The position numbers were made by a program, and so were the translations under genes. 64,000 bases of DNA, from contig NC_088326.1 of the NCBI RefSeq assembly GCF_910592395.1, positions 11,167,001-11,231,000 on the forward strand, given 5' to 3'. Source of the stretch: Lineus longissimus (taxonomy: Eukaryota > Nemertea > Pilidiophora > Heteronemertea > Lineidae). This document shows positions 24,292 through 34,275 of this stretch, in pieces (within the stretch, counting starts at the first letter, position 1; each line of letters opens with the position of its first letter). The notes below the pieces were generated by a model. It did no database searches, was not told the origin of the DNA, and was given only the letters and a program-made list of their open reading frames with translations.

Positions 24292-24597
24292 CTCTGTAGG
24301 GTAGGGTTCAGCCTCCCCAACATGGTTCACCTCAACTTGCTTTATTTCATTCAATTCTTCTTTCCGCATTTTAGGCGTTGGCGAAATTTTCGGCACAGGC
24401 ACAGATTCGACTTTTATTACATTTTCACTAGTTACAGTTTCGTTCACTAACGGGGATGGCGCCACCTGTATTTCATCTATAGAGTCTTTTGGTATTAAAT
24501 GCTCTCGGTATAAATTTAGTTTGATCACGTTATCGCTTCCTGTTAGCAGCGCCACTGCTTGGTCGTGACGGGCATCAGAGATGTCGATTCCGTTTAT
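24292..24597 (-). CDS. scrib: scribble exon: end of PDZ2 and PDZ2-PDZ3 linker
   Basis: 306 bp, 102 codons, phase 0 to 0, acceptor tttctcattccag, donor ACAGAG|gtgagt. It reads INGIDISDARHDQAVALLTG, then SDNVIKLNLYREHLIPKDSI. ARHDQAV with its histidine forms the alphaB helix and matches ARHDHAVSLLT in human PDZ2. The remaining 60 residues are an unstructured V/P/E/K-rich linker. Confidence 0.96.
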
Positions 24598-25487
24598 CTG
24601 GAATGAGAAAGAGATACTTGTAAAGACGAATCAAATATGAAACAGAAATGACTGGCCAAAATGAATGCGCTCTCTAATTAGAGAAATTCTGTAATCTACT
24701 CTGGTGTAAAAGCGATTGTACCAGAGATGTGAGAGTGCCCAGAGCAAAAAGAAAAAATTTCCAGGTGAAAATGTTGTCCGTGGAACTGCCCCAACTTGCA
24801 AAATATTCCTCTAACGTGTCTAATATGGTTATTTTTTGTGCGATTTCGAAAATTCTAAGTTCTACAGAGACCTAAGGCAATGCTTTTTTCATCCTGCAGT
24901 CAAATTGGGCCCTTTTAAGAGGGGAAAAACAGAAATCCTCAAAAAATCGAAAATGTCCTGTCCCTCTTGTACACTCAAGTCAAATGAGAGAGAAAACAGT
25001 ATTATCTCAAAATGAAGATATATGACAATCTTTCCTGGAATACTCTCACGATGATTTATATAGAGATCAGTGATATATCTCAAAATGAAGAAATGATATG
25101 ACAATGTCACCTGCAGTAAATCCAAAATCCACAGAGACAATCAAACCAACATTACATGTCATTGTACTTCTTGCAAAATCAATATACTTGTAAATACACT
25201 GTCATTATCAAAGGTCACCTAAATTCCATTAGTTTTGTAAACAAAGGTCAAAGCAGACACTAAGTCATCACGGGCCAAAAACACGAACAGATATTGAGAA
25301 TTTTTTAGGTTGACTGTAACATCGTATTGTCATCCACAGCCAAGTGGTTGGCATGATGATGTCATCTGAAGACACTATCCGAAATCCGGGTCCAGGTACG
25401 GACACAGTTTGTCAAATTCCAATCTTACAATTCACACCGGCAAGAATTTAAAAAGACAAGTTTTTGTAAATTCTTGTTACTACTTAC
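24598..25487 (-). other. scribble intron, nothing seen
   Basis: About 890 bp, no repeat or extra exon recognised. A partial pogo-like end (agtggaacctcccttag) lies in the adjoining short intron at 24175-24191. Confidence 0.5.
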
Positions 25488-25568
25488 GGACAATATTCGA
25501 TCCCCAACTAGCATGACGCCATCTTTATCCGCACAGCCTCCTTCTGATATCTTCGATATGTATATAGC
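25488..25568 (-). CDS. scrib: scribble exon: middle of PDZ2
   Basis: 81 bp, 27 codons, phase 0 to 0, acceptor tgtcgtttcag, donor TTGTCC|gtaagt. It reads AIYISKISEGGCADKDGVML, then VGDRILS. The pattern IxISKIxEGGxAxxDG...VGDRIL is that of PDZ beta3, alphaA and beta4. Human PDZ2 has GIFVSRIAEGGAAHRAGTLQVGDRVLS at this point. Confidence 0.96.
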
Positions 25569-25722
25569 CTGAAACGACACAAGCGATGAAATCTTGAAAA
25601 CCCCTATTTTTTTGATACGCCCTATATCAATGGTCTAGACTGATAATGTGCAATGCCTCCAAATGGCGAACTATTTACCATGACCGGCAAAACGACGACA
25701 CAACGCCACTGGTAAACTGACG

Positions 25723-25885
25723 TACAGTATAACCTCTCTATTAAGGACACTATCGGGACTGCTAAGTGCTGTCCTTAAAGAGCGATGTCCTGATTAGAGA
25801 GGTCAAATTGACTGGAAAGTGCCACTTTGGGATCAAAACTAGTCTCCTTAATGGAGAGGTGTCTGCTAAGGGAGGTTCCACTGTA
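25723..25885 (+). mobile_element. pogo/Tigger-like MITE copy
   Basis: Starts tacagtataacctctcta and ends gggaggttccactgta, inverted 14-16-bp termini flanked by TA. The body carries the family hallmark gtccttaa(t)agag repeated internally. Same family as 26469, 29905, 43126, 44480, 45181, 47674 and 49915. Confidence 0.85.
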
Positions 25886-26189
25886 TTGTCGCCCATGGCC
25901 GGGCAGTTTCCATCACATGTTGCCATGATGATGTCATCTAATGTCACTATCAGAAGTAAATATAAACACATCGTTTTGTGCTCTTATGTACAAACTATTG
26001 GTTGGACCATCGCTAAGGTTATGCCCCAATTTGGTCAATTCGTCTAGTGACCCTTATCTCTGGCCAGAGGTAAAGTCCATTGCAAGCTAATCATGTTTCT
26101 CACCAAGTATCTCGGGTTTTACATCTTATTCAAAGGACATAGCCAATAAGGGTTAAGCGTTTTGCTCAAGGACACAAAGATGGAACAGC

Positions 26190-26262
26190 AGTGATCCTTC
26201 CGGGAGTCAAACCCAGAGGGCCCAGGGATCTAACCACTATACCACTGATCTCCCAACCAGCA
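26190..26262 (-). mobile_element. tRNA-derived SINE head
   Basis: On the minus strand gatcagtggtatagtggtta (A-box region) and gggtttgactcccgg (B-box) are spaced as in a tRNA. The body would extend leftwards to about 26040. Degenerate, so a SINE rather than a tRNA gene. Confidence 0.7.
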
Positions 26263-26468
26263 CCATCTTTATTGATAATAAAACGGATTAGAGATTAGCA
26301 TGAGAATATGATTATTGGATTGCAAGAGATAGATTCCAGTTTTGATTGAATATTAATCATGAGATTAGAGATTAGTTACTACATGTATGAGAAAGATAAA
26401 GACAAGAAATGAATGATGGAGGTGATAGGAAGGGGATATATCAACATGCATCATCCAAAATGAGACAG

Positions 26469-26638
26469 GGGAACCTCTCTATTACGGACACCCTCAGGAC
26501 TGACAAGTGCTATCCTTAATAGCGAGGTGTCCAGATAAGAGAGGTCAAATTGAATGGAAGCAACCAATTTGAGACCAAAACTAGTGTCCCTAATAGAGAG
26601 GGTGTCCTTAATAGAGAGGTGTCCGCAAAGGGAGGTGA
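26469..26638 (+). mobile_element. pogo/Tigger-like MITE copy
   Basis: Family body from gggaacctctctattacgg to tccgcaaagggaggt; outermost bases of both ends are eroded. Confidence 0.8.
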
Positions 26639-27255
26639 AGGTAGGACTTGGAGATGCAGCAATTTGAAGTGTCTGCTGATAGCGAGCGTGAGAAATGAAC
26701 TTAGTGATGTCTAATAGACTTGCAATATTTATTTTGATCAGCAATCATTTGCACAAAAATGCCTCTGAATGGCTTATTTTTGGTCCAATTTCGAAAATTC
26801 AAAGATCCACAGAGGGTCGAGACTGAGATCTTTCCATTCCAATTCTCAAATTTAACATTTACAAAGAGAAATCTGCCTAAAAATTGAAATTTGTCATCCC
26901 TGCAACATAACACAGGGCAAGAACAAAATTGATTTCACTATCACTAGCTTAATTGTTTTGCTTATTTCTAGAAGACACACACCAGCACAGAAACTAAAGG
27001 CAATTACTCTAAATTCACTGACCTAAGACTGATTCTGAATATTCAATTCAAGCTACCGTTTGATGCTGTATGTATTCAGCATGTTCAATTTGGATAGATA
27101 ATAGGTTGGTGACACGAAGTTGTCCGAGAGGCATGACTTTGTGTTCCCGTTCGACCTTTGTTATAATTTTGTAATATATCAGTCAACCGGTCTTAGATCA
27201 GTGAGACTAGAGTACGCCAAATGTAAAATGTAAAATGTAGTGATTGTATACTGAC

Positions 27256-27273
27256 CTCTAAGAAAGAGTATTT
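27256..27273 (-). CDS. scrib: candidate 18-bp microexon in the PDZ2 loop (KYSFLE)
   Basis: Eighteen bases after a long pyrimidine tract (ttttttctttttttcttc...acag) and before GAG|gtcagt encode KYSFLE in phase 0. It sits in the same gap as the 14-codon cassette exon, so it too would extend the PDZ2 beta2-beta3 loop. Its tiny size means chance cannot be excluded; the strong pyrimidine tract and phase match are the support. Confidence 0.45.
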
Positions 27274-28700
27274 CTGTTTCGATTGAAGAAAAAAAGAAAA
27301 AATGTTTGTTATTAGTGAGAATTTAAGCCATGCAAACGTCATGCGAAAAGAAGGATGTGAAGGGATAAATGGATGCACGAAAGACTGAAACCAAAAAGGG
27401 GCCGAGGGTTCAAAGGCAATGATGCTATTTCATACTAAGATTCTAGCACTGACATTTTAACTACTCTCAATCGTAAAATTTTTCAAATCTGCAAAATAAA
27501 AACACATTGATTTTTTATCCCATTATATTTTCTCACACCAAAAACCGTTTGTGTACAAATCTCAAAACCCTGGTGCAGAATGATAGCTGGCTTGTCAAAA
27601 CACCTGACGCACAATGTCCAAAAATCGAGAGTCTGTCGGATGAGATGAAAAGCTGTGGTCCAATGTGCCTGAGTGTCTATGCCAAGGCAAGTTAAAGATC
27701 TCACAGAGGTGGACAGCATCCTATAGTGGACTCCACACCTCCGGCAAAAACCCAATTGGGTTACGAAGCAGGTAATGATATGTGACCCACCACGGCAAAA
27801 TGAGTTGCATGTTGCACAGAAAATGAGCCTAAAATGACACCAGGACATAATAGAAGAAATTGATATACTCAGATTTCACAAAAGGCAGGCGATAATGAAA
27901 GGAACAACCAGTCTGTCTCAACCTGTCAAGCCCCGAGCGACATGTGACTCATTTTGTCATGGCGGGTCACATATGATATGATATGATGAGTATAAAAGCC
28001 GACAGCTCAGTGAACTACACATAGAACATCATGAGAGATATTCATCAGACACACAAACAGACAACTACAGGAATTACTAGTATCTAAGGCGGGTTCTACT
28101 GCATGCAAACAACAACATGGTATTCACCACAACTTTTACTCAACAACGCGATTCAGACGATTTCTAAAACTTCTAAATTAAGAAATCCATCTTTGGACAA
28201 GCGAACTTGCATTCATTAAAATTGTTATTACTCCATCATTTTACTGGTTTCACGTGGGTACCCCCCACTAAAACAACACTTTTGAAGACGAAACATAACT
28301 ATCTAACATAAAAACAAAGAAATTATCTGCATCAGGCCAAAATATAAAGCGATTCAATAGTTTTTAGTCACTTCAACAAACCATTACCGAGTGAGAAACA
28401 ATCGCAAGATTTGAAACTTAAAATTTTCGGATGCAGAAAACGATCAACCTTCCACCCCTAAATCGTAACAAATGGCACGATCCATAAATAGATAATGTAA
28501 TCATTTGAAAATGGATTTAACTGCAGAAGGGGTAGAAGGTGCAAGTTACAAAAGACGGGTACAAAATACAGTCATCCTTCCACCCCTTGATAGTGAGTAA
28601 TGGAATAGCCCAGGAATGGATAACGAGCCACTCCCGAAATGGACTTGACCACAAGAAGGGGTAGAAGGTGGTACATTCAGATGTTGGCAGACGTGGATAC
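27274..28700 (-). other. scribble intron between the two PDZ2 cassette exons, with SINE tail
   Basis: 27583-27790 contains the phrase gagtctgtcggatgagatga followed by aaagctgtggtcc and gtggactccacacctccggc, the same 3' body as the SINE at 38695-39025, here without a clear tRNA head. At 28510-28570 and 28620-28680 two related phrases (ggggtagaaggtg) form an inexact duplication. Confidence 0.6.
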
Positions 28701-28742
28701 CTCATTAAATGCCTGAATCTCTTCCTCGCCGAGGCCTATGAA
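28701..28742 (-). CDS. scrib: candidate cassette exon inserted in the PDZ2 loop (14 codons)
   Basis: 42 bp, phase 0 to 0, reading FIGLGEEEIQAFNE. The acceptor tttgacgttttcag and donor AATGAG|gtatcc are both good. It lies between the exon ending YKGDDQ and the one starting AIYISKI, so inclusion would lengthen the beta2-beta3 loop of PDZ2 by an acidic, partly helical insert without changing the frame. Typical vertebrate PDZ2 lacks it. An alternatively spliced exon is the natural reading; transcript data are needed to be sure. Confidence 0.7.
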
Positions 28743-28995
28743 CTGAAAACGTCAAATCACGATGAAATATGAAATTCCTGCTTTTTGACAACCAACAAGG
28801 CATCAAAATCTATATTAAACAAATATTAATAAATATGTGAAGTCATGATGCTGTTAGTAGTCACAACAGACATGATATGCCCCATAACTTAGAGCAACCT
28901 GCACAAAACTTTGTGCAGAGGGAGCACGACTGCATGACCTTTGGATAAACTTTTTTCATGAAGTGGAAAGATTTTAGATTTCACAATCTCGTTAC

Positions 28996-29088
28996 CTGAT
29001 CATCTCCTTTGTAAGGGACGGAGCCGCGACCGCCGGCTATGCTGAACCCAAGACCGGCGTCGTCACGAATCAATGTCGTATTCAGAGT
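28996..29088 (-). CDS. scrib: scribble exon: start of PDZ2
   Basis: 93 bp, 31 codons, phase 0 to 0, acceptor ttgatttccag, donor GATCAG|gtaacg. It reads TLNTTLIRDDAGLGFSIAGG, then RGSVPYKGDDQ. GLGFSIAGG is the PDZ2 carboxylate-binding loop as in vertebrate SCRIB (GLGFSIAGGKGSTPY). In the canonical domain the next residues are (G/A)IFVSKI, supplied by the exon at 25488-25568; two small exons lie between. Confidence 0.96.
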
Positions 29089-29494
29089 CTGGAAATCAAG
29101 AGATTGAGAGGTTAAGGTTTGGGGTTCCGACTCAAGCATAAGTCATGAGGTTTAGGAGCAGAATTGTGTATTTGAGATGCAGTAAATGCTTAAGGGGGAC
29201 TGTTGTCCTGAGAAACAGAAAAAGTTTGAAATTTTTCTTTTAATGAAACTTTTTTTCAGTGATAATTTGGCGACATGTGGCAAATGAATCAACATTGAAT
29301 AAATTTTGACAGTGACAATGATGTGAGGCATGGTTTTCAAATGAGAGTCATCATAAGGTTAAGTCACATTCAAATTTGAGATAAGTTGTTTACTTATGTC
29401 CCCACAACATCCTTAAAATGACCAAAAATCACCCAACTGCCAAGGAAACCTCCCTGCATAATTGGCAGCAAGCTGAAACTGCACAGATACGCAC
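29089..29494 (-). other. scribble intron, nothing seen
   Basis: About 400 bp of ordinary intron between PDZ1 and PDZ2 exons. Confidence 0.6.
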
Positions 29495-29773
29495 CTCCCC
29501 CTGTACATCCAACTCTGGCGGAGGTTCTGGAGCACCAATGAAGGCATTAGGCAGCTTCACTTCTTCATTCCCGACCGGAACCTCGGCCGACATAAGAATT
29601 TCCCGTGTGACGACGATTACGACATTGTTGCCCGCCTCTTTCAGGACTGCGACAGCCTCATGATGTTCCACGTCGACGAGGCATCGGTCGTTAACGGAGA
29701 GGACTTTGTCGCCGACCATGATGCCGGCCTTCCCTGCTGGCCCTTCTTCTGACACTCGTGATATAAAAATGCC
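29495..29773 (-). CDS. scrib: scribble exon: rest of PDZ1 and PDZ1-PDZ2 linker
   Basis: 279 bp, 93 codons, phase 0 to 0, acceptor catattttag, donor GGGGAG|gtgcgt. It reads GIFISRVSEEGPAGKAGIMV, then GDKVLSVNDRCLVDVEHHEA and VAVLKEAGNNVVIVVTRE. The alphaB helix has EHHEAV, whose first histidine position is the class I PDZ ligand-selecting site. The usual VNG before the second helix is VND here. The last 40 residues form a flexible P/E-rich linker. Confidence 0.97.
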
Positions 29774-29904
29774 CTAAAATATGAATCGAATTGCTAAAAA
29801 CTTTAAACTCAATGAAAATATCATGTCTTAATGTCCCCTGACCAGCAGAAGACCGTTTGAATCAACAATGGTATGCCTTACATGATTTCATAACAACTAC
29901 ATTT

Positions 29905-30080
29905 GAACCTCCCTTAGCAGTCACCTTTGTAAAAGGGCACCCTCTCCATCAAGGAAACTAGTTTTGGTCCCAAACTTGGTTGTTTCCATTCAACTTGACC
30001 TCTCTAATCAGGACACCTCTCTATTAGGGACAGCATTTCTCAGTCCAAAGGGTGTCCTTCATAGAGAGGCTTTACTCTAT
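29905..30080 (-). mobile_element. pogo/Tigger-like MITE copy
   Basis: Family body in reverse orientation, from gaacctcccttagcagtcac to gggtgtccttcatagagagg. It fills most of the 329-bp intron between the two PDZ1 exons. Confidence 0.8.
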
Positions 30081-30102
30081 CGCTATAGAGACATGTACTA
30101 AC

Positions 30103-30459
30103 CTCATCTTCTCCTCGATAAGGCGTGGAGCCTCTCCCTCCAGCAATACTGATGCCTAGCCCCTGACCCGGCGTCCGATTAATCTTCACTGTGACTTCCT
30201 CCTCCTGAATCTCTTTTGGGACGTGTTGCGTTTGGAACTGGGGCGCAACGGGTGCGATGGCTGACTTGGTTAGCGACGCAGTCACCGGTGGCGTCACTGG
30301 CGCAACTTTTTGCGTGGGTTTCATTATTTGTGCTGCGGGCTTTGGTGCTGTCATTGATTGCGATTCCATTTTCGGTGCGGTCATCGTGAGTGTTGGTGTG
30401 GCCTTTGGCGGGGGCGCCTGGAGAACTGGTGCGGGCGACGCCTCTAATCTCAGTTCAAC
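30103..30459 (-). CDS. scrib: scribble exon: Ala/Pro-rich linker and start of PDZ1
   Basis: 357 bp, 119 codons, phase 0 to 0, acceptor tcgtttcag, donor GATGAG|gttagt. The first 75 residues are rich in A, P, T and K (VELRLEASPAPVLQAPPPKA onward). They are followed by KEIQEEEVTVKINRTPGQGL and GISIAGGRGSTPYRGEDE, the first strands of PDZ1 with its GLGISIAGG carboxylate-binding loop. Human SCRIB PDZ1 reads GGLGISIAGGKGSTPYKGDDE at this point. The higher GC and proline bias of the linker explains the long frame on the opposite strand. Confidence 0.96.
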
Positions 30460-30680
30460 CTGAAACGACATGTAAGAATACAATGTAGGAGGAAACCGGA
30501 GACCCTGCAGAAACCTCTACTTTTAGAGAGAGTCAGTAACGTTATCACATGTCGAAGCAGTCTTGACACTTTCATTGGAAATTTCTACCCACTTTTTTTT
30601 TCTTCTTTCCAACATTTTCCCCAACGGTAAAAATTGAAAGGTGCGAAAAATTTGAAATTTACAGTACATGAATCACTTAC

Positions 30681-30941
30681 AGAGGGCGTTGCCTGTATCT
30701 CCATTTCAACTGAAGACGCTCGTCCATCGACTTTATCCTCAATTAAACTGCTCGTAGTGGAAGCCTTTTTCGTTAAAATCTCGCGTATTGTTGCCTCGGC
30801 CTCCTCCTGACTGCTGCCGAGAATGCGCTTGTTTTTCAAGTGATGTGGCGTATCCCTGCGCCGGAGTTTGTAGTCCTCGCCCTTACCGTCTTCACCTTCG
30901 CACGAGAAACCGACGTGGCGTTCGTAATACCCGGGTGGCTC
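30681..30941 (-). CDS. scrib: scribble exon: linker with RRRDTPHHLKNKR block
   Basis: 261 bp, 87 codons, phase 0 to 0, acceptor aactcttttcag, donor CCCTCT|gtaagt. It begins EPPGYYERHVGFSCEGEDGK and contains YKLRRRDTPHHLKNKRILGS followed by SQEEAEATIREILTKKAST. The basic RRxDTPHxxK block corresponds to IRKDTPHYKKH in human SCRIB. The second half is a predicted helix rich in E, A and K, then a serine-rich stretch leading to PDZ1. Confidence 0.9.
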
Positions 30942-31295
30942 CTGAAAAGAGTTCAGGAGACAATTTCAGAACAAATTTGCTTTTCAATTTGGCTGACCCC
31001 ATTTTTAAAACTGTCATGATACCCACGGGTTATGGATGTGTATAGTACCCCTGGCCCGCACCTGGTATAGACCAGGCTGGATCCAAGCTTCGCATCGGAA
31101 AAGTTAAATTGTAAAATACCTTTCATTACTCAATCTTAGGGAAGAGGTCTACCTTGAATGAGTGTTGCTGTCATCTGATTTCTTCAGGTGTAACCATCCA
31201 AAAGTGTATAGGGACTGCACTAAATGATGGGGATAATTTGGCAGTATGGGCCAATAATACGCATTGTACGGACCAGAAATGCTCTCTTCACTGAC
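30942..31295 (-). other. scribble intron filled by dispersed repeat
   Basis: 31025-31275 is the second copy of the roughly 250-bp repeat seen at 23150-23410. Its left part (gtacccctggcccgcacctg, gtatagaccagg) is a small hairpin. The repeat ends about 20 bp from the exon. Confidence 0.65.
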
Positions 31296-31465
31296 CTCGT
31301 CTGAATAAAACTCCCCTTCATCGTATGGTTCTTCGCTTGTTTGACCAGGGCTGTCGAGGTCTACGCCGCCAGCAATGTTGACCTCCTTTGGATGTTCTCG
31401 CATCACCACGTGTTCCCGCATCGTCACTTCTTTGGGGGGCGATGATGATTCTATCGAAGGAGCGG
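31296..31465 (-). CDS. scrib: scribble exon: acidic linker
   Basis: 170 bp, phase 1 to 0, acceptor aaaaaattttag, donor GAC GAG|gtcagt. It reads AAPSIESSSPPKEVTMREHV, then VMREHPKEVNIAGGVDLDSP and GQTSEEPYDEGEFYSDE. REHVVMREHPKEV looks like a short internal duplication of the unit MREHV/P. The segment is low complexity and acidic at its end, as in other Scribble linkers. Confidence 0.78.
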
Positions 31466-31882
31466 CTAAAATTTTTTTAAAAAACAAGATAAATTAGTCG
31501 ACATCGCAAAGAAATTACAATGGCTATATATGCTTCCCGAAATTGGTGGCTTGCATTGGAACTAACTGTTTCCCCCTCGTCCGTCATTGAAGGCATTCAA
31601 GTGTGTTGGTCAACCATGACTATCTCCTTTGTCCCTCCACCATTAGGCCTAGTTTCCCCTTATGACAATCACTATTTCGGACACTCAGCGCCCCATTTCT
31701 GGAAAGGTGTATAAAGACTTCAATCCAAGTGATGTCAGTTGCAAAGTTCTTTTCAATGGTTTCACTCCATCAAAGAATCTATGATGAGCCCTCAGAGAGT
31801 GTATGATGATAAATCTCTGTCAACCTGTACGAAGCCAGCCCGACCAGAAATAGAAAATGGCGTCAAAGCACCGAGGACATAC
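31466..31882 (-). other. scribble intron, nothing seen
   Basis: About 417 bp without recognised content. Confidence 0.6.
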
Positions 31883-32018
31883 CTATTGTAACCTTGTGCA
31901 CAGGTGCCTGAGGAGGTGGCGTCGTCATAGAGACATGTTTGTTGACAACGGGGACTTTATCCTCGTCACCGTCTGAGAAAGACATATCTCTGTCCCGATG
32001 CGGAATAAAGGCCTTGTC
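31883..32018 (-). CDS. scrib: scribble exon: linker
   Basis: 136 bp, phase 0 to 1, acceptor catttttttcag, donor CAATAG|gtatgt. It reads DKAFIPHRDRDMSFSDGDED, then KVPVVNKHVSMTTPPPQAPV and HKVTI. No folded domain is visible. Support comes from the junctions and phase match, not from strong similarity. Confidence 0.75.
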
Positions 32019-32521
32019 CTGAAAAAAATGATTTGGACATCAGTAAGAATTTGCATAGGTTGCCGGGGTGGATCCAGGAGCTGGGAAAAAGAAGGGGCGT
32101 GCACTGCTTTTCTCATTGAAAGTCCTGTGTGTTTCAAACTTTCTTGGTCAATTTCACAGATTTTCAGGAATTGGGGTGGCGTGCATCTTGGATCCGCGGC
32201 AGCAGGGTGAATGTCCTCTGAAACGTTCAAGCAGCAGGCAATGTATTCCCTTAGCCCCCCCGAATCACCAAACTTTAGGGTCAAATACAGTGTCGCATTC
32301 TCAGCAAACTGATCTTTTCTGCTCATCGTCTTAATGCTGACCAGCGAAATCTGTGGCGTCGAAAACATGTTGACCTCTTTTTCATTTTTGATAGAAAGTT
32401 ACTTATAATCAGAGAAATATTTGTGCAATTTTGACACATTTCTGTACAAATACAGACAAGTCAGAAGGTAAGCTCGTTCAGGCTAAATGGCGTTCTCCAT
32501 GACTGCCAATCTTGGACCCAA

Positions 32522-32688
32522 GGGGCCAAATTCATAGAAGGCGTTTAGCTCAAAACAGCGTTTAACTACTGAATAGACAAGTTCAGGTCCGTCATGTAAA
32601 CCTTCACAGAATATCAATAGGCCCTGAAACTGATTAGAGAGAAGTTACCCACGTCTAACCCTTAAACGCCCTTTATGAATTTGGCCCA
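32522..32688. mobile_element. 167-bp MITE, GGGCCAAATTCAT termini
   Basis: Second copy of the element at 21106-21273; both ends and the central phrase aggccctgaaactgattaga are shared. Confidence 0.88.
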
Positions 32689-32785
32689 AGGTGTCTTCCA
32701 CAGCTATGGGCACCGTGTCACAAGGGCAGATGGCACAAACTAACGAAAGAGGCTCTCGGTTTCATTCTCGGCAAACGTTGCTCAC

Positions 32786-32905
32786 CTCTTTTTTCTTCTC
32801 ATGCTCCTTGGGAATGACATGGCCGTCCACCTTCTTGTCGAACATCTTGGAATGGCGCGCCTTCAATTCTTTCGGGTGCGGCGTGTTATGGCGTACGAAA
32901 TTACT
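32786..32905 (-). CDS. scrib: scribble exon: linker with basic RHNTPHPKELKARH motif
   Basis: 120 bp, phase 0 to 0, acceptor cacattttcag, donor GAG|gtgagc. It reads SNFVRHNTPHPKELKARHSK, then MFDKKVDGHVIPKEHEKKKE. The RxxTPHxK pattern resembles linker motifs of vertebrate SCRIB (ATPHPSELK and KDTPHYKKH). The segment is lysine-rich, in contrast to the acidic exon before it. Confidence 0.85.
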
Positions 32906-33932
32906 CTGAAAATGTGCAAAAATAGACATCAACTGGCTTTTCAATTGCATGGTTCATACATTGTATAAATGTGGATTAAAGTGGGTTTCACATGTCCCCA
33001 AATTAGCCAAAAAAACCAAAATAAATTTTCACATTTTTTTTGAAAGGCCTGTTAAATGAAACATTGATATGTTTTGAATTTTAAGAGTTCTAATTATCAC
33101 GACTATTTTAATTTTTATTTCTCACAATTTTCACAATTTTTTTGGAAGGCCTGATAAATGAAACATTGATATGTTTTGAATTTTAAGAGTTCTAATTATC
33201 ATGACTATTTTGAATTAAAAAAAAAACAAAACAGCTTTTTTTCATGTTATTCTTAGAAGCAAATACATTGGCAAGCCTGAAACCTGCTAAATTTTAGCAG
33301 GGGTTTATTTTTGCGGAATTTGGGAAAAATCAACATTTGTGGCCAAAAAACGAAAATTTTTGTTTTTCACTGGAAAAACAAAAGGAAATTTTGTAATCTG
33401 CCATGGTGCTCTAGACCAAGATGATGATAATGACGATGAAAATATTAGGAATTGCAAAAATATACAGGTGCAAGAATTTGGCAGATTACAATATTATCGA
33501 GATCTGAACTGACTTAAAAAGAGATCTCCAGTTACAGAACCCAAATCTGAAACGTATGGGCCGCAAAATGTTCCAGAAAATGAGAAATAGGAAAATAATA
33601 TTCAGGATGAGGAGGGTATGACATTTGCAAACAATTTATCCTCAGTAATGAGCTTATCACCAGACGAACAACAAATCAATCTCCGCACTAACATACTTTA
33701 TGAGGTAAACCAATTACATAATGGCCAATTTGGGTAAATCTAATTGGTCTGCATCCAAGTTAGTATACAATTTCATTAGTGCGCACCCTAAAGAGGTCAA
33801 AACATTTTTTATTAAATTAAGGGTTTACGAGGTGATAATTTAATTTCAAGTACAAATGCTGAGTAAATGGGGTAAATTAAATTTTCATCGCTCATTTGTT
33901 CGTAGGATTTCAGCAAACTGTCAATTCATCAA

Positions 33933-34275
33933 TTAAAGCGAACTGGAACCGCCAAGCCAGTTCGTATGACCTCGTTTTCATTTCCCGCGTATCGGGTGAT
34001 CAGAACGAGGCATGAATGAAACATGGCGCCCAGCTGTCAATCATACAGTGACGTCACTACTATGGAATTTACTATGAAAATTCATGAATGAAAGATCGCA
34101 TGACTCACGTGATTCTCACATGATTCTCAATAATAACAAATTGAACTGCGCATGCTCGGGCACTGGGGGCGGAGCTACAAATCTGAACTCGAATAGGAAG
34201 TTGGAAGTTTGACATTCTCGGGCGGTGAAAGTTGAAAAGTTGAATAAATCGCACGGCGGTTCCAGTTCGCTTTAA
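33933..34275. mobile_element. 343-bp MITE with TTAA target site
   Basis: Ends ttaaagcgaactggaaccgc and gcggttccagttcgctttaa are perfect inverted copies over at least 20 bp, bounded by TTAA. TTAA target duplication is used by piggyBac and Kolobok elements; the AGCG start differs from the CCC start of piggyBac, so Kolobok-like is possible. The interior has no transposase. It lies within the long intron and does not disturb any exon. Confidence 0.9.

Noticed and set aside
30257-30463. Plus-strand frame opposite the Ala/Pro linker exon
   Set aside because: Shadow of the GC-rich coding exon on the minus strand.
31925-32368. 147-codon minus-strand frame overlapping a scribble linker exon
   Set aside because: It is in another frame from the spliced exon at 31883-32018 and ignores the splice acceptor.
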